DNA from: Roseobacter cerasinus
GTDB lineage: Bacteria; Pseudomonadota; Alphaproteobacteria; Rhodobacterales; Rhodobacteraceae
Direction: 5' to 3'
DNA: 64,000 bases
Assembly (NCBI RefSeq): GCF_009811755.1
Contig: NZ_BLIV01000008.1
Coordinates: 62,001-126,000 of the forward strand
In this document: positions 20,001-26,580 of the stretch, piece by piece
Layout of the letters: each line of letters opens with the position of its first letter
How positions within the stretch are numbered: position 1 is the first letter of the stretch
Notes under the pieces: generated by a model
Database searches by the model: none
What the model was told of the DNA's origin: nothing
Seen by the model: only the letters and a program-made list of their open reading frames with translations
Made by a program: the position numbers and the translations under genes

Positions 20001-21082
20001 TCGAGGGCAATGCCACGATTTTCGGCGGTGCCGGAGATGACCTCATTGATGTGGACCAGGACAACAACTTTGTCGATGCTGGCACCGGGAACGACACCAT
20101 AAGAGCAGGCAACGGAACGGATACGCTTGATGGCGGTCTGGGCGACGATCTTCTCATTCTCGATACCAACGATGGGGTGAACAATCAGCTGTCGGGCGGC
20201 GGTGGGACCGACACGCTGGTTCTTTCGAACAACGGCGCCGATGCAATTAACGTCACTTTCAGCGGCGACAATGCGGGCAGCTTCACATCGACCGGCGGCG
20301 TCTCGGGGACCTTTGATGCGTTTGAGGCCGTGGCTGGCACGGACAACGATGACGTGATCGATGCGAGCCTCGATAGTTCGGGCCTGGTCCTGTTCGGCGA
20401 GGGAGGACATGACACAATCACCGGGGGCGCCGGGGACGACTTGGTGTATGGAGGCGGCGGCGTCAACAACGACGACGCGGACGACCGCATCTTTACCGGA
20501 GCGGGGAACGACACAATCATCATCGGCGACAACACCACTTTGTCAGATGACTATATTGATGCTGGCGCCGGGGACGACCTCATTCAGTCCGAAAGCTCGC
20601 GTGACACGATCTTCGGCGGCGCGGGCAACGATACGATCTACAGTGGCCGGGGCGAAGACAGCGTAGATGGCGGCGATGGGAACGACTTCATCGTTGACGA
20701 GGGCGGTTTTGGCGGAACTGACACGTTGCTCGGTGGCGCCGGCGATGACACCATTGACGGTGGTATAGACCGTGACCAAATTTTTGGTGGGGACGGGTCT
20801 GATACCTTCATTGTTGGTGCGGGTGACGGCAATGATACCATTGATGGCGGCTCCGGCGGTGGTTGGACGGATGTGATTGCTCTTGAGGGTATGGGCGCGG
20901 GCTCGCAGATCGCAGCGGATACCTACGATGGCGACGGATGGACGCTGGTTCTCGATGGAGGGCACAGCATCAACTCGGTCAACGCGGGGGATCTTGAGCT
21001 GTCGAGTGACGCATCTGGTGTCATTACCTTTGACGCGGGCGGGTCGATCACCTTTGCCGATATCGAACGCGTGAGCTGGTAG
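14039..21082 (+). CDS. Giant RTX (GGxGxDxUx) repeat protein, type I secretion substrate
   Basis: About 2347 aa and strongly acidic. The N-terminal 190 residues are Ala/Pro-rich and non-repetitive, without a Sec signal. From about residue 250 onward there are dozens of RTX nonapeptides (for example GGAGDDSLLGGAGADSLSGG) that fold into calcium-binding beta-rolls. Between them lie seven copies of an approximately 50-aa module typified by VTYTGDEAGTITDGSDTITF, and three copies of a second module typified by VTFSGDNAGSFSSADGS. A cadherin-like domain sits near residues 1120-1230. The uncleaved C-terminal signal probably lies in the last 60 residues (ending ITFADIERVSW). Exporter genes follow at once. 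Likely a secreted or surface-attached adhesin or matrix protein; no enzymatic domain is visible. An alternative start at 13997 has a better-looking purine tract. Confidence 0.9.
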   Translation: MSSKSDQSAALGTARAKANQAEQKSREANASQPIDGAGEHAEATSGSAGFLGGLAIFQVGGEPSLYSPEAVAAFAPPGAPDVRLSAASISAKGPHGAFVDVGPPMDQAFISVPPPSDAISQSELDPAQIRDVVSGPRDADPSFVPGPAAPFAMPEAGADTPATDGAASGGVGSGSPGDLGLNSNNGGSGAAPAPSGALTVTYTGDGEGTVDNGVSLVAFDNTTTWTLTEFDDAVFGRLDSLGLTVDAEGGDDTLEGGSGADDLRGGAGADTFRVFDNFSDDTLTGGEGGTDDDVVDLAQLSGPVTATYTGDEAGTITDGADTITFAEIERLELTSGADSVDGTADSAGLNILSGDGNDTIRGGSGGDTVSGGAGDDSLLGGAGADSLSGGDDGDTFIVADGFGNDTIVGGEGAGVGTDDDVVDLSGLTGPVTVTYTGDEAGTITDGSDTITFSEVERLVLSDQSDRVDATADGVGIDVDVGDGDNTVLGGSGDDSVLGGLGNDSVDSGSGNDTIDAGQGANTIDGGLGSDSISTGDGDDSILGGGGADTISAADGNDTIDGGSGADSVIGGDGNDLIDGGDGNDTLLGGDGQDTLSGGSDNDSISGGLGADSLSGGAGTDTISGNDGDDTLRGGAGDDRLSGDAGSDTFIAEDGFGNDTVVGGEGGTDRDEIDLSSVTGPVTVTYTGDEAGTITDGSDVITFSEVEELTLTDQADVVNAGTGAAAINVDGGAGDDTLAAGSGNDTLSGGAGSDTFIIDGNETDGPGTITVSGGTGSGVDTLDGVALTNFTWVSGPTDDGSGNLSGSFTFENAAGDTVTVNFSGIETLGSSFPDGVVDGTAGNDAMSLGFIDADNDRITTGDDTIDGGAGADTISGGAGDDSIRGGDDADTFLVQDGGGDDTIVGGEGGTDADEIDLTSVTGPVTVTYTGDEAGTITGGADTITFSEIERLSLTDQADRVDASADTAGVDVDAGAGSDTLIGGSGNDTLSGGSSNDGDTISGGAGDDLITDTGGAGSDDSLDGGTGNDTINAGDGADTLTGGAGNDSIDGGAGNADIAIYDGDLSDFTITYDSGTDTFTITDTDLADGLDEGADTVTGVENFIFDGTAYTKDQIEAYADGSAPTAVSFASGGSVNETVADGGTIATAYDPSGSTVGVLQTTDASGAGDAHSYSLVADPSGNFEIVGNEIRVRSGQTIDFETDTSFTVTVRTTDISGNTHDQVLTINVNDFEGSYTVAGAAENVVGTSEEDVITGGAGNDTISGGLGADTLDAGAGDDRITVANDGAGNVISGGTGDDTLDFNSSTHGATVTFSGDNAGSFSSADGSAGTFSDIGNIEGTDLADSINASTDTDGGTFLLGDGNDTIIGGTGADSIEGNGGNDSIAGGGGNDTLRGNDGDDTVFGGNGADLLYGGADNDSLFGGADNDTIYGDGGNDSIDAGTGADVVVGGTGNDTLDGGAGDDSLDGGADADTLTGGTGNDTLLSGAGSDLLDGGDDADRFVVSDGFGADTIIGGEGGTDDDVIDQSGLTGPGTVTYTGDEAGTITDGTDTITFSQVERLVLTDQADSVDATADTAGVTIDAGAGDDTLTGGAGADNLTGGDGADRIALQDGFGNDTITGGEGGTDDDVIDLSALTGAATVTYTGAEAGTITDGVDTITFSEIERLVLTDQADVVDATADTAGVSIDGGAGDDTIEGGDGADSISSGAGDDRVFVHGANDTIDLGAGDDRVEVDSDDGAGLVLTGGTGNDTLDIDTGINGVDVTFTGANTGNFISADGASGTFSEFSDIWGSQGDDSIDAQLDTDGLTARLGGGADTVIGSGAADEFDGDAGNDSLIGGAGADTLIGSFGDDTLDGGTGDDSLTGEEDDDVLRGGAGSDTLRGGAGNDSLDGGDDDDSFVVEDGFGSDIIVGGEGGTDNDVIDLSALTGPVTVTYSGIEAGTITTGSDTITFSQIERLILSDSADFIDTNRFKSASVFELGGGNDTMEDVEGNATIFGGAGDDLIDVDQDNNFVDAGTGNDTIRAGNGTDTLDGGLGDDLLILDTNDGVNNQLSGGGGTDTLVLSNNGADAINVTFSGDNAGSFTSTGGVSGTFDAFEAVAGTDNDDVIDASLDSSGLVLFGEGGHDTITGGAGDDLVYGGGGVNNDDADDRIFTGAGNDTIIIGDNTTLSDDYIDAGAGDDLIQSESSRDTIFGGAGNDTIYSGRGEDSVDGGDGNDFIVDEGGFGGTDTLLGGAGDDTIDGGIDRDQIFGGDGSDTFIVGAGDGNDTIDGGSGGGWTDVIALEGMGAGSQIAADTYDGDGWTLVLDGGHSINSVNAGDLELSSDASGVITFDAGGSITFADIERVSW

Positions 21083-21124
21083 TTGTCTAAACTTATGGGA
21101 ATTTTAAGACAAAGCCTCTAGGCA

Positions 21125-22777
21125 GTGAGACCTTGGAGAGGCATGATGGGCGACGCTTCGGTACTCAAGACTGCGCGATGGAACCCTGCAATTGTGCTGG
21201 GGTCTTTCCTTGCGAATCTGCTGGCGCTTGCCCTTCCGCTCGCGCTGCTTCAGATCTACGACCGCGTCATTCCAAACGCAGCTTATGAAACTCTGTTTGT
21301 CCTGGCGGCAATGGTGATGGTCGCTCTTTTGGTGGATGCGGCACTGCGCCTCGCGCGGGCCCGGCTCTTGGCGTTCTTTGCGGCTGATTTCGAAGTCTAC
21401 TCATATCAGCGCGCGCTGTGGGCGCTGGTCATGGAAGATCCCACGCAACGCAAACGTGCGGATCACGGAACGCTGATGACCCGGATGGCCGCGATCGACC
21501 GCCTTCGCGGCTTCAGCGGCAACAGTGCCACCGCGGCCTTGCTCGATTTGCCCTTCGCGCTTCTGTTTCTTGTGGTGATTGCAGTGCTCGCTCCTGCGGT
21601 TGCCGTTGTCGTGGCGGCCATGCTGGCTTTGACTTTCATTGGCCTCACATTCCTGAGGCGGCGCATCGACAGGGCCCGGCAGCGCCGCATCGACCTTGAA
21701 GCGCGGCGCTACAGTTTCTTCAGTGAAGTTCTTGCGAACATCATGCCGGTGCGCGCGCTCGGGATCACCGATCTGATGAGCCGACGACAGGAACGATTGC
21801 TGGAAAGATCCGCGAGCCAAACGCGTGTTTTGACCGCAGATGTTCATCTGGCGCAGGGTCTCGCCGCTGCAGTTGGAAATCTGACCCCCTTGGTGACCGC
21901 GGCCATCGCGGGTTTTCTCGTTCTCGACGGCCAGGCAAGCATGGGTGTGCTGGCGGCCGCTGTGGTGTTGAGCGGGCGCATTGTGCAACCGGTCCTGCGG
22001 CTGGAAGGCTTCATGGCAGAGCTCGACAATGTGCGGCAGGCCGAGGAAGACCTCAAGAGCCTGACGCAGGCGCCGCTGAAGCAAAACGGATCACGCCCGC
22101 TGGACCGGGTTGAAAGTCTTGAGCTGCGGGATGTCAGCACCTCACCTGATCCGGACCTGGGCCTCGGGCTGAACGGGGTCACCCTATCTTTGAAGCCCGG
22201 CGATTGCCTCTTGTTGCGCAGCGACAGCCCGGTCCAGCTGATTGCCGCAGAGCGGTTGTTTTTGGGAGAGGCCTCTCTTCTTGAAGGGCAGATCATGGTG
22301 AACGGAACGGATCTTGCGGAGTACGACCTCCGGGATCGTCAGCGCCGCATTCGCATCCTGCCCGAAGAGGCGCAGCTGCTGGCCGGGACACTGTTTGACA
22401 ACATCTGCGCGTTCGAAGCCGAGCGCTATGGCTCAAGAGCGTTGGAGCTGGCGCAGGAGCTCGGTCTGCAAAAGATCATGCGCCAGAACCCGAAGGGCGT
22501 TCTGGCAAAGGTGCAACCGGAAAGCACCGATATTCCTCAATCGGCCAAACGCATCGCCAGCAACATTTCGGGGCTCGTCACCCGACCGGATGTGATCGTC
22601 TTTCGCGCAGCCTATACCGGGCTCGATCACGATGCGGACAAGCGCATGCTGAACTGGTTCAGTCAGAACGCCGCCAAGCACATCCTGATCATGACGACGA
22701 ACCGGCCCTCCTACGCGAAGCTCGCGACCAAAACCCTTGACCTTGCGGAGGTCACATCCGCCCCTGCCCCGGTATAG
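21125..22777 (+). CDS. Type I secretion ABC half-exporter with degenerate nucleotide-binding domain
   Basis: A 550-aa half-transporter of PrtD/LapB type. The membrane domain is typical (LLQIYDRVIPNAAYETLFVL and several TM helices, residues about 20-290). The ATPase domain keeps its overall fold but has lost its catalytic motifs. At the Walker A position it reads LLRSDSPVQLIAAERL with no GxGKS. The signature position reads PQSAKRIA in place of LSGGQ. Walker B reads DVIVFRAAYTGLD, lacking both the Asp and the catalytic Glu. It therefore cannot act alone and probably pairs with the next gene's product. The ATG at 21125 follows the RTX stop by 42 bp, and the frame is clean, so the changes look like evolved loss, not decay. 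Confidence 0.88.
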   Translation: MRPWRGMMGDASVLKTARWNPAIVLGSFLANLLALALPLALLQIYDRVIPNAAYETLFVLAAMVMVALLVDAALRLARARLLAFFAADFEVYSYQRALWALVMEDPTQRKRADHGTLMTRMAAIDRLRGFSGNSATAALLDLPFALLFLVVIAVLAPAVAVVVAAMLALTFIGLTFLRRRIDRARQRRIDLEARRYSFFSEVLANIMPVRALGITDLMSRRQERLLERSASQTRVLTADVHLAQGLAAAVGNLTPLVTAAIAGFLVLDGQASMGVLAAAVVLSGRIVQPVLRLEGFMAELDNVRQAEEDLKSLTQAPLKQNGSRPLDRVESLELRDVSTSPDPDLGLGLNGVTLSLKPGDCLLLRSDSPVQLIAAERLFLGEASLLEGQIMVNGTDLAEYDLRDRQRRIRILPEEAQLLAGTLFDNICAFEAERYGSRALELAQELGLQKIMRQNPKGVLAKVQPESTDIPQSAKRIASNISGLVTRPDVIVFRAAYTGLDHDADKRMLNWFSQNAAKHILIMTTNRPSYAKLATKTLDLAEVTSAPAPV

Positions 22778-22781
22778 GCCT

Positions 22782-25130
22782 TTGGACAGTCGCAAAGACA
22801 CAACCTCCACCATAGAACGGCCACTGGTCTTGACGGTGGCACAGCGGGTCTATCCGGGCGAGGCCGCAGGCGCGGGAACCCCGGGTGTTCTGGTGCTTAC
22901 GCATGCGGATCGCATCGACGTGGGCCGAATGCGCACCACGCCTGCGCGCACGCGGCCGGGTCGGCTGGTCCTGGACGCAGCCAGTCGGGTCTTCCCGATG
23001 TGGGATTACGATCTGATCCTAGATGGTCTCATCGCAGGCAAGATTTCGGGACGTCCGATGAGCGGCCAGGACGCGCATCTGCTGGTGGATGTGTTGCGAT
23101 CCATCGGCTGGACGCCGAGCGCGCGCCAGCTTGCCGGGGCAATGCCTTACTTGATTGATCGGTTGGTCATGCGGGACATGCGCAGCCTGATCGGCAATCT
23201 GGGGTTTAGATGCCTGAAACGTCGGTTGCAGGGCCGCCAGCTCAAGGAATACGAAAACGCCGTAACGCTGGTCGAGCTTGACGGTCACCTCTGGCGGATC
23301 GATCAATCCGACGGTGTCGCGCACGGCCTTGTCCGTCCCGCAGCTCATGGGCAGGAGGACCAGCGCCGGCAGATTTGGCCCTTCAGATCCTACGACATCC
23401 TGTTCTGCGCGCAGTCCGATCCTGTGGTCGAGCGAGACGTTCTCTCAAAGCATCAAGGTTTCAGTGCTGATTTGTTCGCCAGTTTTTCCGCGGAGGGGCG
23501 CCTGCTTGTTGTGTTGACGCTTCTGACCGGCGCGTTGACCGTGCTGTTTTCACTGGCGGTCATGTTCCTGTTCAATCTTGTTGTCAGCGGCCAGCAACCA
23601 TCGGTGATTCTTGCTGTTCTTGTCGGCGTCAGCGCCATGTTTCTCGTCGATTATGGCTTCCGCTTCATCCGATCCCGCACACTCGGTCAAATCGCGAGCA
23701 AAACCGAGCATAAACTCGGCACCGCCCTGTTCGACAAGCTGATGCGATTGCCACGCAAGATGATCGATCAGGCGCCCATCAGCGAGCAGACGATGCGCTT
23801 GCGCGAATTGGAGGGGGTGCGCGATCTCTTTGCCAGCCCATTTGCATCCGTTCTGCTTGAAACGCCGGTCACTCTGATTTTGATCGGAGTGATTGCGGCG
23901 TTTTCGGTTGAGCTTGCCCTTTTGCTCATCGGGGCGCTTCTCTTCTTCCTGGCGCTTGGACTGTGCGTGTTGCCGGCCGTTGTTCGACGCACCGCGGATC
24001 TCTCGGCGGCACGCCGGGTGCTCCTGCAGGTTCAAGTGGAAGCCATCGAGAAGGGTGACCTGCTGTCCCGCAACGGGCTTGCCTGGCCCTGGAAGGAAAA
24101 GGCGCACCGCGTGGCTTCGGTGGCGGTGCGATCTCGCTTTCGCCTGGCCCGCGCGACCGCGGTTTTGGAAACCATCTCCTACCTATGCGTGCCCGTTTCA
24201 GTGGCAAGCATCATGTTCATCGGCGCGCTTCAGGTGACGTCTGGCAGCTTATCCGGCGGGGCGCTGATTGCGGTCACGATGCTGACGTGGCGCGCGTTGG
24301 CGCCCGTTCAGCAGGGCCTTCTTCTGATGCCAAAAGTGAAGGATCTCTTGCGGCTCTTCCGTCAAATCGACACCATGATGCGCTTTCCAAGCCAGGAAGT
24401 CATTCCGGACATCGGAAAACCGAATACGGAACCACAGCTGCTGCGCGCGTCGAACATCGTCTTGCGCAGCGCGTCGAGCAAGCTGCCCGCCTTTGCAGGT
24501 GTGTCTTTGAACGTGCCGCCGGGGATGCTGGTCAGCGTCAGCGGCGCATCAGGGTCCGGAAAATCTGCGCTCCTGGGTGTGCTTGCGGGTCAAATTCCGC
24601 CGCAAGCAGGAAGTGTCTGGTTGGGTTCCAGCTGCCTGACCGAATTGCCAAGCTCTCTTTTGGGCCGCCGGATTGTGTTCGTACCACCGCGCACGCCGCT
24701 GATCTACGGAACGCTGGCGCAAAATCTGCGGTTTGCCGATCCGCTTGCGAACGACTCCGCAATCACAAATGTGCTTCGGGAAGTGGGTTTGGGTGATTTG
24801 ATCGAAAACCTGCCAGAGGGGATCCACGACCGCATTGATCCGGTCAGCAACAAGGCCTTGCTGAGCGGCGGCGTCCGAATGGCGGTTGCCGTGGCCCAGG
24901 GCCTGCTGATGTCACCTGCGGTGCTCATGATCGACGAAGCGGCGGAAGATATCGAGCCGGGCATAGAAGCCGCCGTCTTTGCCGCGGTTCATCGGCGACG
25001 CGGACGCATGACAACGCTGCTTGTCACGCATCGCCCAAGTATCATCCGGAGGTCTGATGGCCTCATCGAAGTTGTGAACCGCAATGTGGTTTTCCATAAC
25101 TTCGCCGAGCGACGGAATGTGGCTGTATGA
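22782..25130 (+). CDS. Type I secretion ABC half-exporter with C39-like N-terminal domain and active ATPase
   Basis: About 780 aa. The first 230 residues resemble a C39 peptidase-like domain (HLLVDVLRSIGWTPSARQLA, DMRSLIGNLGF) without an evident catalytic Cys, as in substrate-docking domains. A six-helix ABC membrane domain follows (residues about 240-520). The ATPase domain has an intact Walker A (GASGSGKSALL), Walker B with Glu (VLMIDEAAED) and H-loop (LLVTHRPS). The signature is slightly changed (LSGGV) and the Q-loop Gln is Pro (FVPPRTP). It is expected to form a heterodimer with the preceding half-exporter. The start is uncertain: TTG at 22782 just after the previous stop, or TTG at 22737 overlapping it. 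Confidence 0.88.
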   Translation: MDSRKDTTSTIERPLVLTVAQRVYPGEAAGAGTPGVLVLTHADRIDVGRMRTTPARTRPGRLVLDAASRVFPMWDYDLILDGLIAGKISGRPMSGQDAHLLVDVLRSIGWTPSARQLAGAMPYLIDRLVMRDMRSLIGNLGFRCLKRRLQGRQLKEYENAVTLVELDGHLWRIDQSDGVAHGLVRPAAHGQEDQRRQIWPFRSYDILFCAQSDPVVERDVLSKHQGFSADLFASFSAEGRLLVVLTLLTGALTVLFSLAVMFLFNLVVSGQQPSVILAVLVGVSAMFLVDYGFRFIRSRTLGQIASKTEHKLGTALFDKLMRLPRKMIDQAPISEQTMRLRELEGVRDLFASPFASVLLETPVTLILIGVIAAFSVELALLLIGALLFFLALGLCVLPAVVRRTADLSAARRVLLQVQVEAIEKGDLLSRNGLAWPWKEKAHRVASVAVRSRFRLARATAVLETISYLCVPVSVASIMFIGALQVTSGSLSGGALIAVTMLTWRALAPVQQGLLLMPKVKDLLRLFRQIDTMMRFPSQEVIPDIGKPNTEPQLLRASNIVLRSASSKLPAFAGVSLNVPPGMLVSVSGASGSGKSALLGVLAGQIPPQAGSVWLGSSCLTELPSSLLGRRIVFVPPRTPLIYGTLAQNLRFADPLANDSAITNVLREVGLGDLIENLPEGIHDRIDPVSNKALLSGGVRMAVAVAQGLLMSPAVLMIDEAAEDIEPGIEAAVFAAVHRRRGRMTTLLVTHRPSIIRRSDGLIEVVNRNVVFHNFAERRNVAV

Positions 25131-26497
25131 CGGATCGGGATGATAAAAGGACGCAGGGGCTGCCGCCGACCAAGCAGGCGTCGGCCGATCGCCCGGGCTC
25201 GACGCCAGGACCGGCGGAGACGGTCGATTACTACGGGATGGAATTGGCCGACGTCGGCAACAGCAGAACGGCCCAATGGACGGTGTGGCTGTGCGGAATG
25301 CTGGTGGCGTTCTTTCTGGTGTGGGCCTCACTTGTGGAAGTTGAGGAAAAAGTATCCGGCCTGGGCGTCATTGAGCTTCAGGGCAATATTGAACGGATCG
25401 AACATCCAGACGGCGGCCTCGTTCGGTCGCTGCACACGCAAATCGATGCTTTGCTGCCCCCCGATGCGGTCATCCTGGAGTTCGACACCGCGCATATAGA
25501 ACGGGAAGTGCGATCCCTTGACGCGCGGATAGACACTTTGGAAAACGAACGTCTGCGCGTCAGCTTCCTGATGCAGGCGGAACATGCGACACCCGCGGGA
25601 CAGAAGATAGAGGGTGATACCGCATCCGAAGCGTTCTGGAATGAGCAAGCTTTCCTGGCAGCACAGCTTGACGTTCTTGATGCCGAAGCGTCCCGGCTGG
25701 AACAGCAGGCAAGCAGCCTCGACGACCGTACAGACCTGCTGCTTGAGGAGCAGACAATCGTTCTGGATCAACTGAATCGATACTCACGCGCTGCGGCGAG
25801 CGGTGTGGTTCGTCTGACGGACAAGGAAAGACTTGAACGGGAGTCCATTCAGCTCCGCAGTCTCATTGCCGAAACCAGAGGGCGCATCACAGACCTGAGA
25901 GTGGCGCAAAAGCAAGTTGATCGCCGCAAGCTCGAACTTCTGGCGCAAAGCCGTCGGGATGCCGCTGTGCGCCTGACAAAGGTGGAAGAGGAGCTCATTT
26001 CTTTGAAGGCTGCCGCCGCAGACGCAAAGGCGCGCATCGAACGCGCGACGGTCCGCACCCGCACAGGAGGCAAAGTACAGCGTCTTGAGGTCCTGCAGTC
26101 CAACGAGGTCTTCGCCCCGAACGAACTCATTGCTGAGATTGTCCCGACAGCCAGCTCCTACCGCGCGGTGGTGAATATCTCGGCCGATCAAATCAGTTCA
26201 ATCCGCCCTGGACTGGAGGCCAGCCTGAAGGTGCTGAGCTATGATTTTACGCGCTTCGGCGATATTGCTGCCAAGGTGACGCAGGTTTCCCCCACGAGCT
26301 TCGCGGACGAACAGGGTGAAATCGTCTATCGCGTTACGATTGACCTGACGGCAAGGTCTTTTGGTACGGGCGGGGCCGTCGAACTGCGCCCGGGCATGAC
26401 CGTCATGGCGGATATTCTGACCGGTGGGCGTTCTGTGCTGAGCTACCTGCTCAATCCCGTGCGGCGCATCCAAGATCAGGCGCTGACGGAAGCATAG
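25127..26497 (+). CDS. HlyD-family periplasmic adaptor of the type I secretion system
   Basis: A 456-aa membrane fusion protein. It has a short cytosolic N-terminus, one TM segment (WTVWLCGMLVAFFLVWASLV, residues about 45-65), a lipoyl/barrel half (VSGLGVIELQGNIERIEHPD) and a long coiled-coil hairpin (residues about 115-310). A second barrel half and a conserved C-terminal beta-barrel (ELRPGMTVMADILTGGRSVL) follow. It links the inner-membrane exporter to a TolC-type outer-membrane channel, which is not encoded in this window. The ATG overlaps the previous stop (ATGA), showing tight operon coupling with the two half-exporters and the RTX gene. Confidence 0.93.
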   Translation: MTDRDDKRTQGLPPTKQASADRPGSTPGPAETVDYYGMELADVGNSRTAQWTVWLCGMLVAFFLVWASLVEVEEKVSGLGVIELQGNIERIEHPDGGLVRSLHTQIDALLPPDAVILEFDTAHIEREVRSLDARIDTLENERLRVSFLMQAEHATPAGQKIEGDTASEAFWNEQAFLAAQLDVLDAEASRLEQQASSLDDRTDLLLEEQTIVLDQLNRYSRAAASGVVRLTDKERLERESIQLRSLIAETRGRITDLRVAQKQVDRRKLELLAQSRRDAAVRLTKVEEELISLKAAAADAKARIERATVRTRTGGKVQRLEVLQSNEVFAPNELIAEIVPTASSYRAVVNISADQISSIRPGLEASLKVLSYDFTRFGDIAAKVTQVSPTSFADEQGEIVYRVTIDLTARSFGTGGAVELRPGMTVMADILTGGRSVLSYLLNPVRRIQDQALTEA

Positions 26498-26580
26498 CCG
26501 GTGTCGCGAAAGCGGTCATGGACGCATGAGACCGAACAAGTGACTCTCGGTCCGCACCCTCAAACGCCGAGGCCATACAG

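Noticed and set aside
16871-20410. Two very long minus-strand ORFs (579 and 571 aa) inside the RTX gene
   Set aside because: They are by-products of the GC-rich repeats on the coding strand and contain no recognisable family.
14800-20900. Direct repeats resembling a CRISPR or satellite array
   Set aside because: The periodicity is that of coding RTX nonapeptides and protein modules in one continuous frame; there are no spacers of constant length.
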